From assembly GCA_016702505.1 (NCBI GenBank), contig JADJDU010000004.1, positions 1 through 64,000 of the forward strand: 64,000 nt of DNA. Direction: 5' to 3'. The position numbers and the translations under genes are program-made. The notes below the pieces were generated by a model. It searched no databases. It had not been told where the DNA came from and worked only from the letters and a program-made list of their open reading frames with translations. Origin of the DNA: Microthrixaceae bacterium (GTDB lineage Bacteria; Actinomycetota; Acidimicrobiia; Acidimicrobiales; Iamiaceae). This document shows, piece by piece, positions 1 to 8,284 of the stretch (positions are counted from its first letter, which is position 1; every line of letters starts with the position of its first letter).

Positions 1-580
1 GCGCCACGGAGCATCCCGAAACCTGGCGACGCCTACGGCGGGGCCACGATCATCCGGCCCCCCGCCGGACCTGAACCTGGACCTGACACAAGCCCGCCAC
101 CGACAGGTGGTTCCGACAAAACGGGACTCCGAAAGCGTTCTATCGCTGTGGCCATCATGTCGATGGTGATCATCGTGATCGCAGTGACCATCGCCCTCAA
201 CTCCTCAAACTCGTCTAACGAGAGTTCAACTGGTCGATCAACTGCTGACGGCTCGCCAACGACCCAGGCACCAGCGCCACCGACTGAAGCCGACGTGACA
301 ACTACCACGACACCGACAGACGATGAGATTGCCGGGGGCCCTGATCGACGGTGCGTTCGAGGGCAAGTTCACCAATGTGGTCTGCTCGGCGGAAGGACTG
401 ACGACCCCAGAAGGAGGCCCTTTCGAATGCAATCCGCCTAACCAATTGATTATGACCTGCACACCAGACTGCTCGGTGCGAATCCTGGATACGACAGTGC
501 CAGTTTCTTTTGACGGACGAACCTGGTCAGGCACGACACAAGGGCCCTCCACCTACGACAACTGCTCTGGCGGTAAGTGA
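1..580 (+). pseudogene. Membrane-anchored surface protein, 5' partial, one frameshift
   Basis: The frame is open from base 1. It encodes a Pro/Gly-rich N-terminal stretch, a basic LRKR stop, one transmembrane helix (about codons 48-62), then a Ser/Thr/Pro-rich linker ending in a run of five Thr. The frame is lost at the GGGGG run 334-338. Removing one G joins the linker to an extracellular domain with four Cys (VVCSAEG, FECNPP, CTPDCS) and a fifth near the C-terminus, stopping at 578-580. The layout (disordered cytoplasmic part, single helix, Thr-rich stalk, Cys-containing outer domain) matches the convergent neighbour. I do not recognise the outer domain. A sequencing indel is as likely as a true pseudogene. 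Confidence 0.55.
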
Positions 581-803
581 CGTCGTAACTGAAATTGTTC
601 AACTACGAGTCGTCAGCGTCTTCCCGGTCACCACATCGGAGTCCCAATGGGTAGCAAGCGAGCTCGCAGGCACATTCCGTGAACACACTGTGTCCACCCC
701 AAAACCCCCCGACTGCCCTCCCGTCATCGCTGAGTTCGAACTCTCCGAATTCAGACCAGCACCGGTTGCCTAAGGCAATATCCGGTCCACCGGGAGCCAT
801 GCA

Positions 804-2361
804 TCAGAATCCGTCGTTCTGTTGGATCCATGTAATTTTCATGGATCCAACAGACAGCAGCGAATAGTATATCGATGAGGCAGCGGTGAAATCGCACTGG
901 ATCTGATCAGACCCCATCAGATCACAGCTATAAGCCGAAACATCCGTCGGCAGCAAGTCCGGCAGATTGCTCGGAGCAATTCCATCAACCAGTGACTGCC
1001 AGTCCCCGCCACCACCCCAGAGCTTGGCGAACTCGGCCATGATCTCGTCCGCTTGAGCGCTATCGCAGGGCGACCCACCGAGGACAAGCGGCGAACAGTC
1101 AGGGCAGACCTCGACGAGGGAGCAACTGGCCCGGCGTCGATCCGTGTGATCTCGTCCACTGTCAGCCGTCCAGCCTCGGCGTGGGCTCGCACTTCGGCCA
1201 CCGCTGACGGGCAGCACTCGGCGTCGGAATCTACGAGGGCGCGAACTGTCACCACCAGACTCATACCCTCCACCCTCAACTCTGTTACGCCCTCGCGTCC
1301 CGGAGCCGCCATTCCTTCGACATTCCAATTGGAGGCCTGCTCATCCAATGTCAGGTCCCCAGCGCCGTAAAAGGCTCCCCCCGGAGAGAACAACACGATC
1401 ACATTGGGCCATCCGACTCCACCAGCGGAACAGGAAGCCACGGCGGCCGTCAGCGTCCCCACTTCCGCCCCTGGTAGACCCGAGACGAATCCTGGTGCCC
1501 CGCTCTCCAGCCCCTGGAGAAGTTCAAAGAACCCCTGACCCTCGGCAATCTCGGTGTGCTTCCCATCCACCAACGTCGTCGGCGGGTGACCGCACAAACT
1601 GGGTATGGATGCCGAAGCGATCAGATCCCAGCCCGGAGCAGTAGCAGGGGGAGTATCTGACGGCGGTAGAGACGCGGTAGGGGCATCCAATGGCCTCGGC
1701 ATCATCGATTCGGTCGGCTCGCCGGCAGATACCTCTCCGTCGCCAGCGTGTGTGCCCGTTGGTGACTGGCCAGAAGCGGGCTAGCCGGTTGATCATCGGC
1801 ACCACCAACCGCCAAGGCTACGCCGACCAGAGCCAAGGCAATGAACACGCTAACAAGCGGCACCCACGACCGAGCTGGCGGAGGGATAGCCGGTCCTGCG
1901 CTCGACGAGACCGTCCTTTCCGCAGCACCTCCTTTGCTGGATTCGAACTCGGACATGGTTCCAGTTGTGGCGTGAGATGGAGCACCCGACAGGCTGATAG
2001 CGGGCTTACTGGGTGCGCTATGGGGCCGTGACGCATCCACAGCACCACCGTCCGCCGAGCTGGACAGCCCCGAAGGCCTCAGGCTGCCCTTGAGCTCAGA
2101 GGGCGCCCCTACACCGCCTCTCGGCGAGGTCATCGGCCCCGAAGGCCTCAGAGTCCCTTTGATTCGAGAGGCCGTCCCCTCGCCATCCATCCGATCCGAC
2201 ATGAGCCCCAGTCTTGTCGACTTGGCCGGCGAACGCTCTATGGCAATTGGCGCCAGCGAAGGGGCTATCGCCGTTCGGCTAGTCGACCCACTGTCCACCC
2301 GTTCAGTTCCGCCACCCACACGCAAGGGAGTTCTCCCCATTTCAGGAACCTGTAATTGCAT
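804..2361 (-). pseudogene. Membrane-anchored surface protein with two frameshifts
   Basis: Three overlapping frames read as one protein when a C is added on the coding strand at 1778-1780 and another at 1118-1120. The N-terminal 170 residues are low complexity and contain two copies of a K-G-[TS]-L-R-P-S-G motif. A transmembrane helix follows (WVPLVSVFIALALVGVALAV), then a Ser/Thr/Pro/Glu linker, then an outer domain of roughly 250 residues with several Cys (GVGWPNVIVLFSPGG region, CPDCSP, YSCDLMG, IQCDF). It ends at 804. The start is uncertain: ATG 2361 has an AGGAGG about 20 bases upstream, and an in-frame ATG lies seven codons later. The architecture mirrors the convergent gene at 1-580. 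Function is unknown. Confidence 0.5.
819..853. terminator. 14-bp perfect inverted repeat at the 3' end of the minus-strand surface gene
   Basis: CTGTTGGATCCATG (819-832) and its exact complement (840-853) flank a 7-base AT-rich loop. The palindrome lies inside the last dozen codons of the minus-strand gene ending at 804 and between two convergent genes. It could work as a bidirectional terminator or be part of a mobile repeat. There is no long T-run, so the terminator role is inferred. Confidence 0.4.
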
Positions 2362-2413
2362 GGTCTCATCAACTCAGCAGGAACCTCCTGCAGTCCACAA
2401 AGGAGACCAAGTG

Positions 2414-2810
2414 ATGAAGACCACCAACCCGGCTCGCCGTACCACTCGCAAGATCCGTATCAGCTCACTGTTTGCGATCGCGTTCACCGTTCTTGCCACT
2501 CTCGGCACCTTGGCACCGGCGAGTCAGGCTGGTGCAACGGCATGGAACCCGAACGTGACGCTCAAGGGACGTGCTATCGCATGCAGCTCCAGTGCAACGT
2601 GGGTTTGGGTGGAGGCCTCCAACGGGGAGCGTGGATGGGCAACTCCAGCCCGGCGGAAACTACAACTTCAACTTCAAGCGAGTGCCCACAAGTGGAATGA
2701 CGGTTACGGTCAAGTTCGGAAACAGTGTCTGCAGCAGGTCAGCTACCTTCGGCCTGAACCGACCCACGGTCGGCACGACAGCCACACGCAACGTCGTGAC
2801 CATCTACTAG
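2414..2810 (+). pseudogene. Small secreted beta-rich protein, one frameshift
   Basis: ATG 2414 follows AAAGGAG and opens a Sec signal peptide (basic MKTTNPARRTTRKIR, hydrophobic core, ASQAGA cleavage region). The mature part begins TAWNPNVTLKG and runs to VWVEASNG. There the frame is lost in the GGGG run 2624-2627. Removing one G gives SVDGQLQPGGNYNFNFKR and then a short domain with Cys near position 60 and again in NSVCSRS, ending VVTIY at 2810. The repaired protein is about 130 residues with two Cys, probably disulfide-linked. I do not recognise the family. It is divergent from the surface gene at 804-2361. Confidence 0.5.
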
Positions 2811-2819
2811 TTTGCTGGA

Positions 2820-2864
2820 ACGCGCAAATTTGCCAGCCACAAACGGGCTGGCAAATTTGCGCGT
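2820..2864. terminator. Bidirectional terminator-like hairpin
   Basis: A perfect 18-bp inverted repeat (ACGCGCAAATTTGCCAGC, 2820-2837; its complement 2847-2864) has a 9-base loop. It lies 10 bp after the stop of the secreted protein and 36 bp after the stop of convergent proC. The AAATTT block in each arm gives short A/T tracts. Position between convergent genes supports termination in both directions. Confidence 0.7.
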
Positions 2865-2899
2865 CGACGGTCTTATGTCTTGGGGGTCGTCGCCCGGCC

Positions 2900-3697
2900 T
2901 CAGCCCAGTTCGGCGCTCCGGGTGGTGGCGGCTACCACGGCGTCGGCGAAGGCGGCGCGGACACCGGCGGCTTCCAGGGCCCGGAGGCCAGCGGCGGTGG
3001 TACCGCCTGGCGAGGTGACGTTGGCTCGCAGCTCGGCGGCGGGAGTTCCGCTGGCCAGGAGCTCGGCTGCACCCCGGAGGGTCTGCACCGCCAGTTCGGT
3101 GGCGACGGGACGGGCCAAGCCCACCAGCACGCCGGCGTCGATCAGAGCTTCGGCCACCAGGAACACATACGCCGGACCCGAACCCGACAAGCCGGTGACA
3201 CCGTCGAGTTGGGCCTCGCTCACCCGCACCACCGTCCCCACCGCGCCCAGCACCTGCTCGGCCCAGTCCAGATCGGTGTCGGTGGCCGCGGAACCACCGG
3301 CTATGGCCGACGCCCCCGCTCCGACCATGGCCGGAGTGTTGGGCATGGCCCGCACCACCGCCGCCCCTGCGGGCATCTCGGCCTCCATGGTGGCCAGCCG
3401 GACACCGGCGGCGATGGACAACACCCGGGTCACGCCGGCTAGGCCCAGGGCGGCACACACCTCGGGGACCTGTTGAGGCTTGACCGCCACCACCGCTGCT
3501 GCCGGCACGGCCCGACCGACCTGGTCGACCGCGGGGGCCAGCACCAGGCCAGGGAAGGTGGCGGCCAGTTCAGCGCGGCGAGCCTCGACCGGTTCGATCA
3601 CCACCACCTGGGACGGTTCGGCGAAACCGGCGGCCAACAGGCCTCCCACCAAGGCTTCGCCCATCTTGCCGCCACCGACCACCAGGAGTTCGCTCAT
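2900..3697 (-). CDS. proC: Pyrroline-5-carboxylate reductase
   Basis: ProC reduces 1-pyrroline-5-carboxylate to L-proline with NAD(P)H, the last step of proline synthesis, in the cytosol. The N-terminal Rossmann motif is VVGGGKMGEALVGG (residues 5-18). The middle carries the family's VRAMPNTPAMVG segment, and the C-terminal dimerisation half has the signature GLSGSGPAYVF and VTSPGGTTAAGL. The length of 265 residues is normal. I chose ATG 3697 (MSELLVVGGG) because the 14 residues upstream in frame are not family-like. It is transcribed toward the 2820-2864 hairpin. The adjacent upstream region is a repeat-rich gap, so proC is probably monocistronic. Confidence 0.93.
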   Translation of the reverse strand: MSELLVVGGGKMGEALVGGLLAAGFAEPSQVVVIEPVEARRAELAATFPGLVLAPAVDQVGRAVPAAAVVAVKPQQVPEVCAALGLAGVTRVLSIAAGVRLATMEAEMPAGAAVVRAMPNTPAMVGAGASAIAGGSAATDTDLDWAEQVLGAVGTVVRVSEAQLDGVTGLSGSGPAYVFLVAEALIDAGVLVGLARPVATELAVQTLRGAAELLASGTPAAELRANVTSPGGTTAAGLRALEAAGVRAAFADAVVAATTRSAELG

Positions 3698-3906
3698 GTC
3701 CGGCACGCTAGCGACACGACCTGGAGACGGTGGCCGCAATAGCGATCGCCATCATGCTGGTTCGGCCGGTCGGGTGCACCTTCCCCGATCCACCCGACCG
3801 GCCGCCCGGCACGATAGACGGAAACATACTGAAAGACAATGACACATCAGTAAAGGCAGGGCAGGGTGGAGCCCAACCGCCCGCTCCGGATCGACCTGAA
3901 GTACGC

Positions 3907-4028
3907 CCTAAGGACCCGAGCGGATAGGTCCGGTCGTCGTCGCTGCGAGGGTGATCAGACCGAGGCTTCGCCTCGGTTCAGCGATGCCGTGCTCATGGGT
4001 CGGCTCGCCTGTCGGCTCGCCTCCTAAG
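3907..4028 (+). repeat. Interspersed repeat family A, copy A1
   Basis: About 120 bp. It shares with 10607-10720, 35597-35724 and 49553-49676 a left segment GGATAGGTCCGGTCGTC, a central hairpin CCGAGGCTTCGCCTCGG, the segment ATGCCGTG, a right segment GGGTCGGCTCGCCT, and ends related to CCTAAGG / CCTCCTAAG. The ends are roughly inverted to each other, as in a miniature transposable element. It abuts repeat C1. Confidence 0.7.
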
Positions 4029-4082
4029 CCTCGATCCACCGATCGAAGTTGGGTCGTGCGAAATTCTCCCTGGTCACCCGGG
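4025..4082 (-). repeat. Interspersed repeat family C, copy C1
   Basis: On the minus strand this reads GGGTGACCAGGGAGAAT, then CGCACGACCCAA, then CGATCGGTGGATCGAGG and TTAG. Copies occur at 12528-12584 and 61487-61543. All three end in GGATCGAG[GA]T/C-TAG. It directly adjoins repeat A1, suggesting nested or hotspot insertion. Confidence 0.65.
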
Positions 4083-4163
4083 TGAATCGGGCTCGATGCG
4101 GCCACCGACGGTGTTTGACCGTCTGAGGAAGCTGAAGCAGGAGGACAGGGCGGGGGTTCGGGG

Positions 4164-4643
4164 TCAGGCGGTGGGGAAGCGACTGGCGAAACCGATGCGC
4201 AGTGCCGGGCGGAAGCACTGCTCCACGTAGGCGTACAGCGACCCGACGATGCGGTCCAGTTCGTCATCGGTCACGGCCCACACCGGGAGCTGACCTCGCA
4301 GGTAGACGCCGTCCTCGTCACCGATGCAGAAGGCCACCCCGTTGAACTGGCGGTTTCGCCTCATCAGGTGCTCGTAGAAGCGGGCATGGTCCTCGTCTGG
4401 TGCCGGCATGACGTAGGTCTCATAGGAGATGGTCCGTTGATCGACGGTAAGCCAGACGGTGGTGACGTCTTTCTCCTCACCGGCCAGGCGCAGCCTCCAC
4501 CGGCGAAGGTCGGGCTCACCTCGGTCCGCTTCCAACAACAGCGGGTTCTCGGCCCGCTGGCGGTCCAACCAGGCCTCGATCAGGTTCTCCAGCTCGGCCA
4601 ACTCGGCGGCGGTGGCCACCCGCTCGCCGGGATCAGGCGGCAC
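4164..4643 (-). CDS. YbjN-domain protein
   Basis: 159 residues of the YbjN/type III secretion chaperone-like fold: an N-terminal helix (AELAELENLIEAWLDRQ), beta strands with WRLRLAGEEKDVTTVWLTVD, then FYEHLMRRNRQFNGVAFCIG and a C-terminal helix DDELDRIVGSLYAYVEQCF. The biochemical role of the family is unclear. YbjN genes sit next to mshA in mycobacteria (Rv0487 beside Rv0486), and the same pairing is seen here, with an 11 bp overlap with upstream mshA that implies coupled translation. An accessory role linked to redox or mycothiol metabolism is inference from context only. Confidence 0.8.
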   Translation of the reverse strand: MPPDPGERVATAAELAELENLIEAWLDRQRAENPLLLEADRGEPDLRRWRLRLAGEEKDVTTVWLTVDQRTISYETYVMPAPDEDHARFYEHLMRRNRQFNGVAFCIGDEDGVYLRGQLPVWAVTDDELDRIVGSLYAYVEQCFRPALRIGFASRFPTA

Positions 4644-5877
4644 AGGACACCGGAACCCGGCGGGTCAGGTCGTGGTAGATGCGCCGCAGCCGGGCCGCGG
4701 CGGTGGACCACGTGTAGGTGCGGGCCCGGGTGGCGGCGGTGGCGCCCAACTCACCGGCGAAACGGGGATCGGACAGCAACCGGTGAATTGCTTCGGCGTA
4801 GGCCGACGGATCACGGTCGGGCACCAACAACCCGGTGAGACCGTGCACCACCAACGTCCTCAGTCCCCCCACCGCAGCGGCCACCACCGGAACCCCACAG
4901 GCTGCCGCCTCCAGGGCCACCAGCCCGAACGACTCGGACCGGCTGGGTACCACAACCACGTCTGCGGCCCGGTACCACGATGACAGCAGGTGGTGGGGCT
5001 GGGGATCCCGCCAGTCGATGTGGCCGGCGACCCCGCAAGCCCGGGCCAGAGCTTGGACGCGGGCCAACTCGCCTGGCCCTTCGGCCCCGCTCGGCCCGCC
5101 CACCACCACGAGGCGAGCCGTGCGGTGACCGCGGGCAACCAGGTGGGCTAGGGCTTCGATCGCCACGTCCAAACCCTTGAGCGGCTGGATTCGTCCGACG
5201 AACAACAAGGTGGGTGCCGAGGCATCCAAGCCCAGGGCTTTGCGTGCCCCGCGCTGATCACCGGGAGCGAAGAAGGCGTGATCCACCCCGGGTGGCACCA
5301 CTTGAACCCGCTCGGGATCCGCTCCGTACAGGCGGCGGAGTTGGGATGCTTCTTCCAACGAGTTGGCCAGGATCACATCGGAACAGCCGATCACCTCGAC
5401 CTCGGCTTCGACCCTCCGGTCGGGTTCGGGGTCTCCGGTCTCGGCTTTCACCCGAGCCAGGGTGTGGAAGGTGGACACCAGCGGCAGGCCGAGGGCGTGC
5501 TTCGCCCGGTGACCGGCCACTCCCGAAAGCCAGTAGTTGGCGTGAACCAGATCCACGGGGCGGCGTTCGAGGTGTCCGAGCAGGCCTGCGGTGAACTCGC
5601 CGACCACCTCGGGCAGAGATTCCTTGGCCAGGTCGGGTGGGCCGGCTTCCACGTGGACGACGCGGAACCCCGGTTCCACCGCCACCTCCTCGGGCAGGCC
5701 CGCCGCCCATCGCCGCACGTACACGGTGGTGTCCACTCCGGCCTGGGCGAGTGATCCGGCCAGTTCCCTCACGTACACGTTCATGCCGCCGCTGTCGCCC
5801 ACGCCGGGTTGAACCAGCGGCGACGAATGGAGCGAGACGACGGCGAGATCGGTCACGTGGTCAGGAACGCCCGGCAA
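4633..5877 (-). CDS. mshA: D-inositol-3-phosphate glycosyltransferase MshA
   Basis: MshA transfers GlcNAc from UDP-GlcNAc to 1L-myo-inositol-1-phosphate, the first committed step of mycothiol synthesis. It is a GT4 (GT-B fold) enzyme. The N-terminal acceptor domain has SLHSSPLVQPGVGDSGGMN and VRELAGSLA. The nucleotide-binding half has FVGRIQPLKGLDVAIEAL and the E-x7-E motif in SRSESFGLVALEAAACG. The first codon could be TTG 5877 (414 aa, overlapping the upstream regulator by 17 bp) or GTG 5856 (VTDLAVVSLHSS, 407 aa, no overlap). Neither has a clear ribosome site. It is translationally coupled to ybjN downstream. Confidence 0.88.
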   Translation of the reverse strand: MPGVPDHVTDLAVVSLHSSPLVQPGVGDSGGMNVYVRELAGSLAQAGVDTTVYVRRWAAGLPEEVAVEPGFRVVHVEAGPPDLAKESLPEVVGEFTAGLLGHLERRPVDLVHANYWLSGVAGHRAKHALGLPLVSTFHTLARVKAETGDPEPDRRVEAEVEVIGCSDVILANSLEEASQLRRLYGADPERVQVVPPGVDHAFFAPGDQRGARKALGLDASAPTLLFVGRIQPLKGLDVAIEALAHLVARGHRTARLVVVGGPSGAEGPGELARVQALARACGVAGHIDWRDPQPHHLLSSWYRAADVVVVPSRSESFGLVALEAAACGVPVVAAAVGGLRTLVVHGLTGLLVPDRDPSAYAEAIHRLLSDPRFAGELGATAATRARTYTWSTAAARLRRIYHDLTRRVPVSCAA

Positions 5878-6349
5878 GGGCCTCTGATTCCTCGGTGTCG
5901 GGATCTTCGTCGTGAACGCCGTCGGCGTCGCTGTCAGATCCCTTGACAGCCTCGGTGCTCACCTCGAGACCCGGCGGCTCCTCCACTGGGCCGAAGCCAG
6001 CCGCCTGGCGCTCTGAGCGAAAGGTCTCATAGATCTGTATGAGGGTCTTCTTCTGTTCCTCGCTCAACCAGAGGTCTCGCCGGATCTCGTCGACCATGTC
6101 GGTCTCGCCCTCACGGGGTTCGAGGATCCCGGCCCGCACGTAGAGGGTCTCCGAGCTGATCTCCAAGGCTCGAGCGATCTGCTGGAGGATCTCGGCAGAC
6201 GGCTTGCGCAGACCCCGCTCGATCTGGCTCAAGTAGGGGTTGGAGATCCCGGCCATCTCCGAAAGTTTGCGCAGCGAGAGGTGACCCACCCGACGCTGCT
6301 CACGGATGAACTCACCGAGATCGCGCCAGCGCTCCTCGAGTTCGGTCAT
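5861..6349 (-). CDS. XRE-family regulator (Rv0474-like)
   Basis: 162 residues. An N-terminal XRE helix-turn-helix (about residues 10-66: FIREQRRVGHLSLRKLSEMA, then GISNPYLSQIERGLRKPSAE and LQQIARALEISSETLYVRAG) precedes a helical segment DMVDEIRRDLWLSEEQKKTL and a disordered acidic tail. This matches the mycobacterial Rv0474 type, a short cytosolic DNA-binding protein. It sits directly upstream of mshA, overlapping or 4 bp apart depending on the mshA start, so it may influence that operon. Ligand and targets cannot be read from sequence. Confidence 0.8.
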   Translation of the reverse strand: MTELEERWRDLGEFIREQRRVGHLSLRKLSEMAGISNPYLSQIERGLRKPSAEILQQIARALEISSETLYVRAGILEPREGETDMVDEIRRDLWLSEEQKKTLIQIYETFRSERQAAGFGPVEEPPGLEVSTEAVKGSDSDADGVHDEDPDTEESEALAGRS

Positions 6350-6397
6350 GTGACCAACGGTACGTCACCGCCGCTGGCAAGCCGAAACCAAGCCGGA

Positions 6398-6940
6398 TCA
6401 GTCTGTCCCGGCCAGCAGGTCGTCGACGGTGGTCTCACCGTCTCGGTATCGGCGGGTCAGCTCGGCCTGAAGGGCATCGATACGGTCGAACAGGGAGCGC
6501 CTCAACGTCGACACCTCCAGTTCCAGCGCGGCCAGCTGCTCGGCCGCTCGGGCCAGGTCGCCGTCTGTCACCTGGTCTGGGGTGTCCAGGGTGGCGGCCT
6601 CGGTGATGGCGTCGAGCTCCTCGACCAGACGGCCCTCCATGTCGCCCGGTTCCATCATCGACGGCATCCGACCCGGACCGGGGGCATGGATCCGGTCGGC
6701 CAAGATCTCGGGCAGCCGCTCGACCAGGTCGGCCACGTCCTGAGGCGATCCGCCGTGGCGACGACGGTCGATCTCACCGGTGGCGATGTCGTGTCGACCC
6801 TGGACGAGTCGTCGCAGGTAGGAGAGCTGGGTCTCGACGGCCTGGCACTCGGCCCGCCGTTCACGGATCACCGACAGGTCCAGACCGGCAAGGCCGCTCA
6901 GGTAGTCATCGGCGAGGATGCGGTCCAGCTCCCGGTCCAT
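6398..6940 (-). CDS. RsiG-like c-di-GMP-binding anti-sigma factor
   Basis: 180 residues, mostly alpha-helical. Two helices carry the RsiG signature E-x3-S-x2-R-x3-Q-x3-D. One, at about residues 36-51, fits exactly (ETQLSYLRRLVQGRHD). The second, at about 138-154, has Phe for Gln (ELEVSTLRRSLFDRID). In Streptomyces RsiG, these motifs on an antiparallel coiled coil bind c-di-GMP, and the complex sequesters the sigma factor WhiG. A similar role is inferred. The segment between (PEILADRIHAPGPGRMPSMM) is loop-like. No WhiG/FliA-type sigma gene lies in this window. It sits between the XRE regulator and a CdsA-like gene on the same strand. Confidence 0.65.
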   Translation of the reverse strand: MDRELDRILADDYLSGLAGLDLSVIRERRAECQAVETQLSYLRRLVQGRHDIATGEIDRRRHGGSPQDVADLVERLPEILADRIHAPGPGRMPSMMEPGDMEGRLVEELDAITEAATLDTPDQVTDGDLARAAEQLAALELEVSTLRRSLFDRIDALQAELTRRYRDGETTVDDLLAGTD

Positions 6941-6961
6941 TGGGCCAACTGTAGGACCGGA

Positions 6962-8284
6962 TCAGACGGCCCGCTGAAGGTAGAGACCGACGAGCCCGGC
7001 CCACGCCGGCGCCACGAGCAACATCGAGTCGAGCCGTCGCAAGGCCGGAGCCCGAGCGGCAGCGTTGGGGAGCATGGCCGACGCCAGCAGTTGACCGGCG
7101 GGGCAGGCCAGCGCAGCCAACAGGGCGAAGGTCCAGACGTCTCCGCCTCGAAACGGCGGTACCCCGGTGACTGCGACCAGGCAGGCCACCGCCCCGATGA
7201 ACAGAGCGCCGAAGGCGGGGCCCTCGAAGCCGTTGCTGGCTCCAGACCCGACCAGGTAGTCGCTGGCGTCGTAGACCATCACGAAGACCACCAGGATGAT
7301 GACGGCACCGATCTCGTAGTCGGCGAGCAGGACCATGGCCGCGCTGGCCCCGCCGCACAGACCTGCGGCCAGAACGGTGTGACCTGCGGCCGACAACACC
7401 GGCAGATCCCGGTCCTGGCGAAGCGCAGCCGCGGCCACCGAGGCAGCGACCAGGCCGAGCAGGCCAGCCCCCACCGGGGCGGTCCCGATGGTGGCGAGCA
7501 TGGGCAGGGTGGATGCCCCCAAGGCGGCCACCCACCGGTCGGCTCCACCCCGCACCGCATGCCAGGCGTCGACCACTTGCATGGCGGCCAGACCCGCCAC
7601 CACGGCGTAGAGGGTGGCCAGCCCGTAGGGCCGCAGCGGCCGGAAGGCCAGGGCGAGCGCCACCGACGCCGCCCACAACACCCCGACTCGAACCCTTGGA
7701 CCCTGCGTGTCGTAAACCACGCCGAAGCGCTGGCGGAACGCCGTACGCGGCGACGGGGCGGGCGGCAACAACTCGGACGGATCGGGGCGCGGCCTGCGGA
7801 TTGCCCGGAGGCGACCGGTGGGTGAGAGCTCATGTCCGGTGGGGACCGTCGGTCTGACCGGCGTCGACGGTGACGCGGTGCCAGCCGCGGCTGCGGTCGT
7901 GGTTCCAGCGGGGACCGGCACCGGGTCCTTGAAACGCACGCTCGAAGTCGGTGGCCCCGACCGGGAACCAGAACTGCGGGGCCCGACCCGACCTGACCTG
8001 CGTGCGTCATCGGACCGTGGAGCGAGGTCATCCAAGGTCAGCTTGGGCGGCGCCGCGTCACGGAACAGGGTTTCAGCACCCAGCTCCGCCCGTCCCGACC
8101 CTGGCCGAGACCGGGCCTTGCCCGGCCCTCGGTTCCCTGCCGACGCGGGCTGGTCCTCACTAGGTCGACGGGGTGGTCCCGCCGGGCCCGGCCGGCCTTC
8201 GTTGCTCGAAGCAGCTCGCTGGGGTCCCCGGAGCGGCTGAGCGTCGTCTCCTTGGCGGGGGCGCGGAGGAGGCTTGGGGCTCAC
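6962..8284 (-). CDS. CdsA-like polytopic membrane protein with disordered N-terminus
   Basis: About 440 residues. The first 185 are Pro/Arg/Ser-rich and look disordered. The rest has roughly eight membrane helices. The C-terminal pattern (VFVMVYDASDYLVG, then PAGQLLASAMLP and ALRRLDSMLLVAPAWAG) resembles the end of phosphatidate cytidylyltransferase (GDL-x-ES...D-x-DS-x-L). The acidic residues expected in the GDLxES segment are missing here (GQLLAS), although the RLDS element remains. It may be a divergent CDP-diglyceride synthase or an inactive relative. GTG 8284 overlaps the upstream MoaD-like stop (GTGA), so the two are coupled. A TTG lies two codons upstream at 8290. Confidence 0.5.
   Translation of the reverse strand: MSPKPPPRPRQGDDAQPLRGPQRAASSNEGRPGPAGPPRRPSEDQPASAGNRGPGKARSRPGSGRAELGAETLFRDAAPPKLTLDDLAPRSDDARRSGRVGPRSSGSRSGPPTSSVRFKDPVPVPAGTTTAAAAGTASPSTPVRPTVPTGHELSPTGRLRAIRRPRPDPSELLPPAPSPRTAFRQRFGVVYDTQGPRVRVGVLWAASVALALAFRPLRPYGLATLYAVVAGLAAMQVVDAWHAVRGGADRWVAALGASTLPMLATIGTAPVGAGLLGLVAASVAAAALRQDRDLPVLSAAGHTVLAAGLCGGASAAMVLLADYEIGAVIILVVFVMVYDASDYLVGSGASNGFEGPAFGALFIGAVACLVAVTGVPPFRGGDVWTFALLAALACPAGQLLASAMLPNAAARAPALRRLDSMLLVAPAWAGLVGLYLQRAV

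Larger units (their letters stand above)
3698..4163. other. Gene-free gap containing repeats A1 and C1
   Basis: No convincing gene is visible in these 466 bases. The proC-proximal 200 bases have an A-rich patch (around 3820-3850) that could hold the proC promoter. The rest is occupied by interspersed repeats A1 (3907-4028) and C1 (4025-4082), lying directly side by side. Confidence 0.5.

Noticed and set aside
2090..3442. 450-codon plus-strand frame covering the secreted-protein gene and antisense proC
   Set aside because: The downstream half is antisense to a clear proC gene and has shadow composition. Only the part from 2414 is credible.
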